Source: Syntrophaceae bacterium (GTDB lineage: Bacteria; Desulfobacterota; Syntrophia; Syntrophales; UBA2210). Taken from it: 20,100 bases of DNA. The translations under genes and the position numbers were made by a program. Positions 1 to 7,847 of this stretch are shown here, in pieces (the stretch's first letter is position 1; every line of letters begins with the position of its first letter). A model generated the notes under the pieces. That model had not been told where the DNA came from. It searched no databases and saw only the letters and a list, made by a program, of their open reading frames with translations. The stretch covers positions 1-20,100 of the forward strand of contig JAUXBI010000001.1 in the NCBI GenBank assembly GCA_030619435.1. The letters are read 5' to 3'.

Positions 1-210
1 ATGCCTGTACTGGGGCTGGTACTTGGTCTTGCCATGATAATCAATGTGTTCGTGGGTACACTGATAGGAACATTGGTCCCTTTGAGCCTGAAGTGGCTGA
101 AGGCTGATCCCGCTCTGGGCTCCCATATCTTTGTAACAGCCTTTACAGATGCATTCGGGTTCTTTTCCTTCCTGGGTCTTGCAACTATATTCCTGAAATT
201 ACTGACATGA
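1..210 (+). CDS. mgtE: MgtE-type magnesium transporter, C-terminal end (5' truncated by window)
   Basis: The open frame runs in from the left edge and stops at TGA 208-210. The ATG at position 1 is probably an internal Met, not the start. The 69 visible residues form the last two membrane helices of an MgtE family Mg2+ channel: a hydrophobic helix, a loop with the family pattern P-x-L-x-x-x-x-F-V-T, then a TD-x-x-GFF helix. In MgtE the Asp of this last motif lines the ion pathway (Asp432 of the Thermus protein). MgtE is an inner-membrane Mg2+ channel gated by cytoplasmic N and CBS domains, which lie outside the window. The stop overlaps the recO start (ATGA), so the two are probably co-transcribed. 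The family call is firm from the C-terminal pattern; gating features cannot be seen. Confidence 0.8.
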   Translation: MPVLGLVLGLAMIINVFVGTLIGTLVPLSLKWLKADPALGSHIFVTAFTDAFGFFSFLGLATIFLKLLT

Positions 211-974
211 AAAAACCGTCCTTCAAGACGCAGGCTTTCGTCCTTCGTTTCATCAACTATGGAGAATCTGATCGCATTGTTACGTTCTTTACCAGGGAAT
301 TCGGCAAACTCAGGGGGATTGCCAAAGGGGCCAGACGAAGCAGAAAAAGATTTTCCAACGCCATCGAGCCATTCTCTCATTCCATACTGCTCTTCTCCCG
401 AAGGGGTGAAGGTGGTCTGGCTATCATAGAAAACTGTGATGTAATTAACCATTACCCGGGGATCAGGTCTGATCTGGAAAAAACCATGACTGCGTCATAC
501 ATGATCGATCTCGTGGACCATTTCACTGCGGAAGGCAAGAAAAGCGCCGGCATTTTTCAACTTCTGGACGACTTTCTGGAGCTTCTGGAGACGGGAAACA
601 GCTTGGAAGAGACAACGAGATTTTTCGAGTTGCGTCTGCTCAGACTTTCAGGATATGAACCTGTGCTTGAAAGGTGTGTAATCTGCAACACACCTTTTGA
701 TAAAATCAAGACCGCAGGCTTCGATGCAGCAAAGGGAGGCATACGGTGCTCGCTGTGCGGCCAGGGTGATCAGAGCTGTATACCGGTGTCCTCCGGGACT
801 ATCAAGACACTTCTCATGGGAAAACAAACAGAAACAAACCGGATACACAGACTGGTATTGTCAGGAAACTCCCTTAAAGAAAGCCGGTATATCCTCAGAC
901 ATTTCATACGCCACATTCTCGGAAGAGAACTAAAGTCTCTGAGGGTGCTGGATGAAATCAGAAAAATGATGTAG
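207..974 (+). CDS. recO: DNA repair protein RecO
   Basis: The product has 255 residues, usual for RecO. RecO works with RecF and RecR to load RecA onto SSB-coated single-stranded DNA in gap repair and recombination. An N-terminal OB-fold (about residues 1-80) starts with the typical T-x-A-F-V-L-R pattern and has the basic stretch KGARRSRKRF that follows the 'GKLRGIAKGARR' turn. A helical domain follows. A zinc-finger-like module has Cys157, Cys160, Cys181 and Cys184 in two CxxC pairs. The ATG overlaps the upstream stop as ATGA and has no clear Shine-Dalgarno sequence, which suggests translational coupling to the mgtE-like gene. No rho-independent terminator is visible after the gene. Confidence 0.93.
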   Translation: MKKPSFKTQAFVLRFINYGESDRIVTFFTREFGKLRGIAKGARRSRKRFSNAIEPFSHSILLFSRRGEGGLAIIENCDVINHYPGIRSDLEKTMTASYMIDLVDHFTAEGKKSAGIFQLLDDFLELLETGNSLEETTRFFELRLLRLSGYEPVLERCVICNTPFDKIKTAGFDAAKGGIRCSLCGQGDQSCIPVSSGTIKTLLMGKQTETNRIHRLVLSGNSLKESRYILRHFIRHILGRELKSLRVLDEIRKMM

Positions 975-1035
975 TCCGGTGTTGCCGAAGGCACAAAATC
1001 AACATCTTTTCTCTGTACCTTTGCTACTTTGTTTC

Positions 1036-1065
1036 TTGACAGTTATCCCTCCTTAATGATAGCTT
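1036..1065 (+). promoter_or_regulatory. Candidate sigma-70 promoter for glyQS
   Basis: A perfect -35 hexamer TTGACA lies at 1036-1041. A weak -10 (TAGCTT, 1060-1065, 18-bp spacing) follows, about 47 bp before the glyQ start. The rest of the 137-bp recO-glyQ gap shows no T-box stem or antiterminator that I could recognise. The -10 match is poor, so the exact element is uncertain. Confidence 0.35.
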
Positions 1066-1111
1066 TTCCCCGCATTTAAGCACAACTACAACAAACTCCA
1101 AGGAGGTAAAC

Positions 1112-1993
1112 GTGACCTTTCAGGAATTGATATTCGCCCTGGAAAAATACTGGGCCGATCAGGGGTGCATCGTACAACAACCCTATGATATAGAAGTGGG
1201 CGCTGGCACATTCAACCCGGCAACCTTTCTAAGGACACTCGGTCCTGAGCCATGGAATGTCGCATATGTAGAACCGTCACGCAGACCGACGGACGGCAGG
1301 TACGGGGAAAATCCGAACAGGCTCCAGCATTATTACCAGTATCAGGTAATAATGAAACCATCTCCGCTCAATATTCAGGATCTTTATCTTGACTCTCTGA
1401 AGAGCTTCGGCATAGATCCCCTCGACCACGATATAAGATTTGTGGAGGATGACTGGGAATCTCCAACTCTCGGCGCCTGGGGACTAGGCTGGGAGGTCTG
1501 GCTTGATGGAATGGAGATTACACAGTTCACATACTTCCAGCAGGTAGGCGGAATAGACCTTCACCCAATATCCGTCGAAATAACATACGGCATAGAGCGA
1601 ATCGCCATGTATCTTCAGGAAATCGATAATGTATACGACCTTGAATGGGGGCATGGGATAAAATATGGAGACGTTCACCACAAAAGCGAAGTCGAATTCT
1701 CCACTTACCAGTTCGAAGAAGCCGACACCGGCATGCTGAGAAATCTCTTCGATATGTACGAGACGGAATCAATAAAAACCGCGGAGAAGGCCCTCGTTCT
1801 TCCCACATACGATTATTGCCTTAAGTGTTCGCATGTATTCAACATACTGGACGCACGGGGCGCCATAAGCGTGAATGAGCGCACAAGTTATATCGGAAGA
1901 GTGCGAAATCTTGCACGTCTCAGCGCCGAAGGATACTCTAAACAGAGGGAAGATATGGGATATCCCCTTACCGGAAAGTTCAACAGGAGTTAA
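1112..1993 (+). CDS. glyQ: Glycyl-tRNA synthetase alpha subunit
   Basis: The 293-residue product is full length for GlyQ. It is the class II catalytic subunit that makes glycyl-adenylate and charges tRNA-Gly in an alpha2beta2 enzyme with GlyS. The N-terminus ([19 protein letters not shown], then VQQPYD and EVGAGTFNP) is a near-invariant GlyQ signature, followed by [20 protein letters not shown]. The start is GTG at 1112, supported by a strong AGGAGG at 1101-1106 five bases upstream. glyS follows after 8 bp, with its ribosome site overlapping the glyQ stop, so the two subunits are made from one mRNA. Nothing unusual is seen. Confidence 0.97.
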   Translation: MTFQELIFALEKYWADQGCIVQQPYDIEVGAGTFNPATFLRTLGPEPWNVAYVEPSRRPTDGRYGENPNRLQHYYQYQVIMKPSPLNIQDLYLDSLKSFGIDPLDHDIRFVEDDWESPTLGAWGLGWEVWLDGMEITQFTYFQQVGGIDLHPISVEITYGIERIAMYLQEIDNVYDLEWGHGIKYGDVHHKSEVEFSTYQFEEADTGMLRNLFDMYETESIKTAEKALVLPTYDYCLKCSHVFNILDARGAISVNERTSYIGRVRNLARLSAEGYSKQREDMGYPLTGKFNRS

Positions 1994-2001
1994 TTTTTCT
2001 C

Positions 2002-4074
2002 ATGGCCAAAGAATTATTGCTGGAAATAGGAACAGAAGAGATCCCCGCCGCCTTCATGCCGAAAGCGCTGAAGGATATGGAGAGAATCATAACAAGAGAG
2101 TTTTCCGAAAAGCGTATCGGCCATGGTCTTATAAAAACCATGGGTACACCGAGGAGGCTTATCCTGTCAGTGGAGGATGTGAACGAAAGACAGGAGGACC
2201 AGCTCCTGGAAAAGATGGGGCCTTCGACGAAAGTGGCATTCGACGAAGAGGGCAAACCCACAAAGGCGGCAATCGGATTCGCCAGAGGACAGGGAATAGA
2301 TGTCTCCGAGCTGGAAATAATAGAAACTCCGAAGGGAGAGCAGATCTGCTCACGGAAGAAAATCACCGGTGAAGACACAAAGACCATTCTGTCGGATCTC
2401 CTGCCGCAATTTATCCTCTCCATTCCATTCCGAAAATCGATGCGCTGGATGGATCTGGATATACGTTTCGCGAGACCGATTCACTGGATACTGGCCCTCT
2501 TCGGGGATAAGATCGTTCCATTCTCGATAGAAAACATAACCAGCGGAAATACAAGCCGCGGCCACAGATTCATGGCCCCGGAGCCATTTGATGTCAATAA
2601 CCTTGAAGACTATCTTGAAAAGATAAAAGAACGCTTCGTCATGGTGGATTCCGGAGAAAGGAAAAATATCATACTGGACGAATCGGAAAAAGCCGCCAAA
2701 GATGTCTCAGGGTTTGTCCTTGAAAATGAGAGCCTCCTGGAAGAAGTAAGCTTTCTCGTCGAATATCCATCCGTGGTACGCGGAAGTTTCGACAGAGAAT
2801 ATCTCGCGCTTCCCAAAGAGGTCCTCACCACCACCATGATGAAACACCAGAAATACTTCCCCGTTGTCGACGAACATGGAGACCTGCTTCCATATTTCAT
2901 CACTATCAACAATACACTGGCCAGAGATCCTTCGGTGGTGACACGCGGGAATGAAAAGGTTATAAGGGCGCGGCTCGCCGACGCCCGGTTCTTTTTTGAA
3001 GAGGATCGGAAAATCCCACTTGAAGACCGGCTGGAAGATCTGAAAGACGTCGTGTTTCACAGCCTCCTGGGCACCTCTTATGAAAAGGTCATGCGGTTTA
3101 AAAATCTGGCGTCATACATCACACAAAAAGTGAGACCACAAGTCGAACAATCGGTCGATCGGGTTGCCCTGCTCTGCAAGGCCGATCTTGAAACCCAGAT
3201 GGTATGTGAATTCGCCGAACTCCAGGGAGTGATGGGGAGAGAGTATGCCCTGATACAGGGCGAAGACCCCATTGTGGCAAAGGCGATTTATGAACATTAC
3301 CTGCCTGTTTCCGCCGGAGGCGATCTCCCGGAAACAGACGAAGGCTCCATCGTCAGCATAGCCGATAAGATGGATACGATTGTGGGATTTTTCGGCATAA
3401 ATCTTGTCCCCACGGGCACGGCCGACCCATTTGCCCTCAGACGGCAGGCCCTCGGTATCATCAATATCATCATAAACAAGGACTATCGCTTTGAGCTTGA
3501 CGAACTGGTGGACAAAAGCATTTCGATCTTTGCCGGAAAGCTGAAGAAAACACGGGAAGAGACAAAATCGGATGTCATGAATTTTTTGAAGGGAAGATTC
3601 GAAAACCAGTTGATATCCCAGGGGTATGCATATGACGTAGTTGACTCCGTACTTTCAGAGGGTGTATCCGACATCGTCCAGTCCCTGAAAAGAGTAGAGG
3701 CTATGGAGGCATTCAAGAAACACCCCGATTTCGAGCCGCTGGCAGTTGCCTTCAAACGCGTCGTGAATATCCTCAAGGATTTTGAGGGTGGGTTCATTGA
3801 TCCATCTATCTTTGACTCAAACGCTGAAAACAACCTCTATCACGTATTTATCGATATAAGGGAGACGGCAAATGGGTGCATAGACGAGGGCAGATACAGC
3901 GAAGCCCTGTCCAAAATGGCAGGTCTCCGAAAACCTGTCGATACCTTCTTTAATGAAGTCATGGTCATGACAGAGGATGAAAAGATAAGACTTAATAGGT
4001 TGTCTCTCCTGGAAGATATATCAAAGCTATTTCACAGAATCGCCGATTTCTCCAAGATCGTGACTAGTGCTTAA
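2002..4074 (+). CDS. glyS: Glycyl-tRNA synthetase beta subunit
   Basis: The 690-residue product has the usual GlyS length. It partners with GlyQ and provides tRNA recognition. The N-terminus begins with the family motif LLLEIGTEEIPA. The middle carries an HD-like helical region (around residues 355-405, with the KADLETQMVCEFAELQG segment) and the C-terminal ~100 residues match a DALR-type anticodon-binding domain. The AGGAG at 1985-1989 overlaps the glyQ stop, 12 bp before the ATG. The gene converges with the minus-strand VWA-OmpA gene. The 61-bp gap between them has only a 6-bp AT-rich inverted repeat and no convincing terminator. Confidence 0.97.
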   Translation: MAKELLLEIGTEEIPAAFMPKALKDMERIITREFSEKRIGHGLIKTMGTPRRLILSVEDVNERQEDQLLEKMGPSTKVAFDEEGKPTKAAIGFARGQGIDVSELEIIETPKGEQICSRKKITGEDTKTILSDLLPQFILSIPFRKSMRWMDLDIRFARPIHWILALFGDKIVPFSIENITSGNTSRGHRFMAPEPFDVNNLEDYLEKIKERFVMVDSGERKNIILDESEKAAKDVSGFVLENESLLEEVSFLVEYPSVVRGSFDREYLALPKEVLTTTMMKHQKYFPVVDEHGDLLPYFITINNTLARDPSVVTRGNEKVIRARLADARFFFEEDRKIPLEDRLEDLKDVVFHSLLGTSYEKVMRFKNLASYITQKVRPQVEQSVDRVALLCKADLETQMVCEFAELQGVMGREYALIQGEDPIVAKAIYEHYLPVSAGGDLPETDEGSIVSIADKMDTIVGFFGINLVPTGTADPFALRRQALGIINIIINKDYRFELDELVDKSISIFAGKLKKTREETKSDVMNFLKGRFENQLISQGYAYDVVDSVLSEGVSDIVQSLKRVEAMEAFKKHPDFEPLAVAFKRVVNILKDFEGGFIDPSIFDSNAENNLYHVFIDIRETANGCIDEGRYSEALSKMAGLRKPVDTFFNEVMVMTEDEKIRLNRLSLLEDISKLFHRIADFSKIVTSA

Positions 4075-4135
4075 CTGACAAATTTTATACCCTAATCTTT
4101 ATGCACTCGTAAAAAATCAAGATTGTCCGTCAACG

Positions 4136-5197
4136 CTATTTAATTGTAATCAACTCTACCCGGCGATTCCTGTCTCTGCCGGTAGATGTTTCATTGCTGG
4201 CAATCGGCCTTGTATATCCGTAACCAATCGTGGAAAAGCGATCAGCGTCGATGCCCTTTTCGATAAAGTAATTCATGACAGCTTTTGCCCGGTTTTCGGA
4301 GAGTTTTTGATTGTAGGCTTCACTACCAATATTATCTGTATGTCCTTCAAGACGAACATTCGCAGAGAGATTGTCCTTTAGAATCTTCACTGACTCGTTA
4401 AGAATGGAGTAAAAATTAGGGCTAATAGAAAAACTGTCGAACTCAAATTCGACACCAGCTAAAACCCAACCTGGTGAACTTGTTGGGCTTGCCGGGCCGC
4501 CAAAAAATACTTTCCTGGAAAAATCGGCCATATCCTGAGCACCAAAAATGCTGTCCGCATCGGTCGCGAATCCACATGAACCTATTTCAGAGAGTTCCCT
4601 CATAAGTTTTCCACCGGCTTCATCACCTCCAATCAGCACGGTGTAAATACAAATCCTGTCACCAAAGGCTTCCTTTATCTTTTGTGCCGAGGCTATTACG
4701 AGAGCTTTATCCAGTTCTTTTGCGTCACTGAAAATGATCAACGCAATGGTACCAGCAGATACCGATTGAAGGTCATTCCCTGCACCATTGATAGCGGCAT
4801 CAAGCGGACTGTTGCCATCGGCATGGGTAGCTTTGTCAAGCCCCTCTTTGAAGCCCGAAGCCGTATAATCCGTAAGTCCGTAGAGCAAAGTTGTGTCTTT
4901 GCCCTGTCCGAACGCTCTCAGTGCCCCTTTTACATTAAGGCTCGCAATTGTTTGATTCATGCGGTTTATCACTTCTTTCTCCTGGTCAAACTTACTGACA
5001 CCGTTATAGTCTTCACCCATTGACCCGGAAGTGTCCAGGATCACCAGAAAGTTATCCACTTTCAAGTCATAACCTCTCTGTTCCAGTGAGACAGGTGTAA
5101 ACTGGGACATATCCGTCCTTACCTGCTGCCCGGCACAACCTGCAAACAGGAAAACAACAAATGCAATCAATATTGATTTAAATCTGTTCCTTTTCAT
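4136..5197 (-). CDS. VWA-OmpA lipoprotein (von Willebrand A domain plus peptidoglycan-binding OmpA domain)
   Basis: The chosen start (ATG at 5197) gives 353 residues. An upstream in-frame ATG at 5254 is rejected because it lies inside the -35 box of the likely promoter, whereas 5197 has GAGGAGG just upstream and begins a normal lipoprotein signal (MKRNRFK, hydrophobic core, lipobox LFAGC with Cys21). A VWA domain follows at about residues 48-235, with the MIDAS start D55-T-S-G-S59. The C-terminal ~105 residues form an OmpA/MotB-like domain with GHTDNIGS, NRAKAV and the closing NRRVEL, which in this family contact diaminopimelate in peptidoglycan. The protein is therefore probably outer-membrane-anchored, wall-bound and able to bind a metal-dependent protein ligand. 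No classic T-x-D MIDAS completion could be assigned by eye. Function is unknown; it diverges from the exported-protein pair at 5456-7782. Confidence 0.88.
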   Translation of the reverse strand: MKRNRFKSILIAFVVFLFAGCAGQQVRTDMSQFTPVSLEQRGYDLKVDNFLVILDTSGSMGEDYNGVSKFDQEKEVINRMNQTIASLNVKGALRAFGQGKDTTLLYGLTDYTASGFKEGLDKATHADGNSPLDAAINGAGNDLQSVSAGTIALIIFSDAKELDKALVIASAQKIKEAFGDRICIYTVLIGGDEAGGKLMRELSEIGSCGFATDADSIFGAQDMADFSRKVFFGGPASPTSSPGWVLAGVEFEFDSFSISPNFYSILNESVKILKDNLSANVRLEGHTDNIGSEAYNQKLSENRAKAVMNYFIEKGIDADRFSTIGYGYTRPIASNETSTGRDRNRRVELITIK

Positions 5198-5225
5198 AGA
5201 CACCTCCTCATAAAAAACCGTAATG

Positions 5226-5254
5226 ACTGTAAAAACAAAGTCGTTGGATGTCAA
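5226..5254 (-). promoter_or_regulatory. Sigma-70 promoter for the VWA-OmpA gene
   Basis: On the minus strand TTGACA (5254-5249) is followed by an exact 17-bp spacer and TACAGT (5231-5226, 4 of 6 to TATAAT). The predicted transcript would start near 5219 and carry a ~22-base leader with the GAGGAGG site. This position also decides the gene start at 5197. Confidence 0.6.
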
Positions 5255-5272
5255 GAAAAAAACCGGAAAATA

Positions 5273-5350
5273 TCAGTAGCAAGTAATCTATCCTCTCATT
5301 GGCCACCTCCTAGCGGCCCATTGTAAATTGGGTAGTTTGCTTGCTACTGA
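5273..5350. repeat. Long imperfect palindrome in the divergent spacer
   Basis: Two 21-bp arms (5273-5293 and 5330-5350) are inverted complements at 18 of 21 positions. The outer 11 bp are perfect (TCAGTAGCAAG / CTTGCTACTGA), and two of the three mismatches would be G-U wobbles in plus-strand RNA. Inside, TGGCC at 5300-5304 can pair with GGCCCA at 5315-5320 (one bulged C), leaving a loop that reads ACCTCCTAGC on the plus strand, so the complement reads AGGAGGT. It could be an operator pair, a regulatory RNA hairpin or the remnant of a small inverted-repeat element. I see no target-site duplication. Confidence 0.6.
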
Positions 5351-5368
5351 CAATAACATAAATAAGAT

Positions 5369-5397
5369 TTGACAACAATTCATTAAAATGTTACCAC
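5369..5397 (+). promoter_or_regulatory. Candidate promoter for the exported-protein operon
   Basis: TTGACA at 5369-5374 has a weak -10 TACCAC at 5392-5397 after 17 bp. A second possibility is TTGCTA (5341-5346) with TAAGAT (5363-5368) after 16 bp, which would overlap the right palindrome arm. Either gives a 5' leader of roughly 50-85 bases. Confidence 0.35.
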
Positions 5398-5455
5398 ACG
5401 CCGGTTTTCTACCTTTTCAAAATTCAGCAAGTCCCGCTTTCAGGAGGAATACCAT

Positions 5456-6223
5456 ATGGGAAATAAGTTAATATCGATGGTTCTTGTGGCATGTCTGGTA
5501 TTATTGCCGGTTCAGATCTTTGCCTATGGAGGCGATGGAGATGGAGACGGGGATGACTCGTTTACATCGTCTGCAGACATCGGTGTTGGTGGACCACCCC
5601 TTACCTTTACGCCGCCCGAGAATATGGAATTTGATATCCCCGATTCTTATACAAATCCTGGTGTTGCCGACTCAACGACAGTCTTTCCTGACTCAGATGT
5701 CAGACGGGCAACACAGGAGAATGAGATGAATTCAGGTTTCTTGCACAGAGCAAAGGGGCACGTATACGATGCCCTGGCGACCGTGGGTGAGGGTGCAGTA
5801 ATTGCCGGGAAAGTGGCAGTTAAAGGCCTCGCTGTCGCCGGAGCGACTGCCGGAGTCCTTGCAGCAGTCCCTGGCGCTGCAGTAGGCGCTGCGGGAACCG
5901 TTGCAGCCCTGGGGGTTGTGGCGGTGGTCTGCGGTGGGGCAGCTCTGGTAGGAGGCGCGCTGATGCAGGGTGCCGAAACCTATGGCGATGGTATTGATAA
6001 AGGCAAGAGCCAGACCGATGCAGCCACAGATGGATTGACCAGTGGCCTGGCAAAAGGGGCCATTGATACGGCCGTCGACCTGACTCCAGGCTTGGGAACA
6101 ATCGATCTCATCGAGAAGGCCAGAACGGGTGGTAAGGGGGTCGGCGATCAGATCCATGGGGGGGTTACGAAGGGTAGAAATACAAATATCGGACATACAT
6201 CCATGCCTCCCATAGACGCATGA
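5456..6223 (+). CDS. Exported Ala/Gly-rich protein with a long hydrophobic glycine-zipper-like segment; family not recognised
   Basis: The 255-residue product starts at ATG 5456, eight bases after a strong AGGAGG. Residues 1-23 are a Sec signal peptide with likely cleavage after IFA. The mature N-terminus is acidic, with GD repeats (about residues 25-34) encoded by a short GGNGAT-type DNA repeat. A Pro/Ser/Thr-rich spacer follows. Residues ~113-171 form one long Ala/Gly/Val segment with GxxxG-like spacing and a single Cys159. The C-terminal ~80 residues are amphipathic (for example GLAKGAIDTAVDLTPGLGT) and end in a polar, glycine-rich tail. This layout resembles membrane-inserting or pore-forming proteins, but I recognise no family; toxin, channel and structural roles are all open. 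The stop overlaps an ATG (ATGA) at the start of the next gene region, indicating one operon. Confidence 0.75.
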   Translation: MGNKLISMVLVACLVLLPVQIFAYGGDGDGDGDDSFTSSADIGVGGPPLTFTPPENMEFDIPDSYTNPGVADSTTVFPDSDVRRATQENEMNSGFLHRAKGHVYDALATVGEGAVIAGKVAVKGLAVAGATAGVLAAVPGAAVGAAGTVAALGVVAVVCGGAALVGGALMQGAETYGDGIDKGKSQTDAATDGLTSGLAKGAIDTAVDLTPGLGTIDLIEKARTGGKGVGDQIHGGVTKGRNTNIGHTSMPPIDA

Positions 6224-6243
6224 TTAAATACAGAGGTAATACA

Positions 6244-7782
6244 ATGAAAAGAAATAATTATATCCTTTATATATGCATAGCAGTAATGATAAGCCTCCTC
6301 CTGTTTTCTCTGACCGGATGTAAAAAACAGATACAAACGTTGACAGGACTCGGTTCCGGAAGTTCTTCTGATACAACAGATACCAGAACGACCTATCTTC
6401 CCAACCAGTCGATTCCGGCAGACATCAAACTGGTTTCGGCTGCTGTCGGTGTGTCCGCCTACGGCAAAAACCCCGAGAAGATTTCCGGTGTCAGGCTGGA
6501 GCAGTCTATAGAGCAGTCTTGCAAGGAACTTGTCCCTCCCACCTTTTTTCTTGCTCACCATAAGATTCTTCAATATGGCCAATCCACAAAATTTCATAAG
6601 TCGATGACACTTTCCGGCTCTCTCGATTTTCAGGATGTTATAGGGCGCCGTATGATTCTCTTGTACGATGCAACATACCGTATCAGGCGAAAGGGAGCTA
6701 CGATATCCCGGTGCGGAATAATGTCCATCTTCCCGGCTTCCCAGGATTCTCCGGAAGTAATCGCGTTTACAGTGCCGGCAAAGAAAATGCCAAAAAACAC
6801 ACGGAAAATCTTCAGTTCCTTTGAGAAATTATATCGATTTGCAGCGAAAAACGCCATCCCTATGGGAAAGCCAAAAAGGCTTCCCGGGGGTGACAATATG
6901 TATTACATTTTTGCTTTTGTCCTGGACCGGATATCGCCGACAGCGAGCATTAAATTCATGGTCGATGATACAAAGACCAAAGCCCGAGGCTATTCCGACG
7001 CATCCCGCTACTATGATTACGATGGCTGGCGCGTTGCCGTACTGCCCGGCACCTTTAAACTCATTGATGAAAAACCCCTCTATTTCAAGCTGTGTTACAA
7101 ACCCGGCGAGGAGCAGTCCCCGATTCGGCGCATTGAGCGGCAGGTGGCCATGTTCGGAACCTTTGACAGTGAGACGCTCAGAGAGGCACAAAGCCGCCCT
7201 GATTTGTCATTACTGCTTCCATTTGAAGATGCCATTGCCCCTATAGACCCGAAGGTCAAAAATCGATGGAAGTCGGCCGTTGTAAAATACCCTGAAGTAT
7301 CGAGCTTCATTGGTACATTTAAAGGTTTATCCGGTATACTGAACAAAAAAGAAAAAAAATCCGAAGGGGGACCGGTAATACCGTATATCTATACGATCAA
7401 CTCCCGCGGCAGCCTTCTCGTGATGTCGGTTGATTCAAAGAGAGGCGCTTTGTGGCTCTCCTTTTTCCCGGCGAAACGGATGGTTACGGATGTTCCCCTT
7501 GAATTGCGTGTTGGAAACTCAAGCCCGATCAATCTCCAGCAGTATCTTGTCGGACCAGAGGGAACCGATCTGACAAGGTACCGCCATCTGGGAAATGTTG
7601 TTCATTACCGCCTTTATGCCGGCACTCAGGCGCCTTTTGATGAAAAGCTCCTTACGCAGTTGAGGAAGGGCGCCCGGGTGAAAGTGACATATTCCACGCA
7701 ATCCAAGGTTGTAGCGGATACTTTCTCTCTGAAGGGTTCTTCCGATGCAGTAATGGCGGTGCTTAATAGCTACACCGATTAG
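6244..7782 (+). CDS. Uncharacterised lipoprotein with an IalB-like C-terminal region
   Basis: The chosen ATG (6244) gives 512 residues and is preceded by AGAGG eight bases upstream. An ATG at 6220 overlapping the previous stop would add only eight residues and has no ribosome site. The N-terminus is a lipoprotein signal (MKRNNY, hydrophobic core, lipobox LTGC with Cys26) followed by a Gly/Ser/Thr linker. Residues ~60-390 are mixed alpha/beta with no motif I recognise. Residues ~401-512 resemble the invasion-associated locus B (IalB) fold seen in proteobacteria: a GALWLSFFPAKRM strand pair, then FDEKLLTQLRKGARVKVTY and the closing FSLKGSSDAVMAVLN helix. That resemblance is by eye and weak. It is coupled to the exported Ala/Gly-rich protein and may anchor or chaperone it at the envelope. 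Confidence 0.78.
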   Translation: MKRNNYILYICIAVMISLLLFSLTGCKKQIQTLTGLGSGSSSDTTDTRTTYLPNQSIPADIKLVSAAVGVSAYGKNPEKISGVRLEQSIEQSCKELVPPTFFLAHHKILQYGQSTKFHKSMTLSGSLDFQDVIGRRMILLYDATYRIRRKGATISRCGIMSIFPASQDSPEVIAFTVPAKKMPKNTRKIFSSFEKLYRFAAKNAIPMGKPKRLPGGDNMYYIFAFVLDRISPTASIKFMVDDTKTKARGYSDASRYYDYDGWRVAVLPGTFKLIDEKPLYFKLCYKPGEEQSPIRRIERQVAMFGTFDSETLREAQSRPDLSLLLPFEDAIAPIDPKVKNRWKSAVVKYPEVSSFIGTFKGLSGILNKKEKKSEGGPVIPYIYTINSRGSLLVMSVDSKRGALWLSFFPAKRMVTDVPLELRVGNSSPINLQQYLVGPEGTDLTRYRHLGNVVHYRLYAGTQAPFDEKLLTQLRKGARVKVTYSTQSKVVADTFSLKGSSDAVMAVLNSYTD

Positions 7783-7808
7783 CGGGCCGGTAATGGTAAT
7801 AATATGAA

Positions 7809-7846
7809 AGCTCCTCCCTCTGGTATTTTCGAAGGGGAGCTCTTTT
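7809..7846. terminator. Intrinsic terminator between convergent genes
   Basis: AGCTCC (7809-7814) pairs with GGAGCT (7836-7841), with two more G-C pairs if one T is bulged. A CTTTT tract follows on the plus strand, so it best serves the lipoprotein gene ending at 7782. It lies directly before the minus-strand gene end at 7848. Confidence 0.6.
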
Positions 7847-7847
7847 G

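Noticed and set aside
1875..2372. Plus-strand open frame overlapping the glyQ-glyS junction
   Set aside because: It runs in another frame across two firm housekeeping genes, and its product has no family features.
4094..4124. Possible terminator after glyS (AATCTT/AAGATT)
   Set aside because: Only six AT-rich pairs, a 19-base loop and no T-tract on the plus strand.
5198..5254. Longer start for the VWA-OmpA gene (ATG 5254)
   Set aside because: This ATG lies in the -35 box of the best promoter and adds 19 residues ahead of a complete lipoprotein signal with its own ribosome site.
5300..5320. Tiny minus-strand leader ORF after AGGAGGT inside the palindrome
   Set aside because: It would encode only Met-Arg-Gly before a stop, so coincidence is more likely than a leader peptide.
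5732..6196. Minus-strand open frame opposite the exported Ala/Gly-rich gene
   Set aside because: The plus-strand product has a clear signal peptide and ribosome site. The reverse product is Cys/Ser/Gly-rich composition noise.
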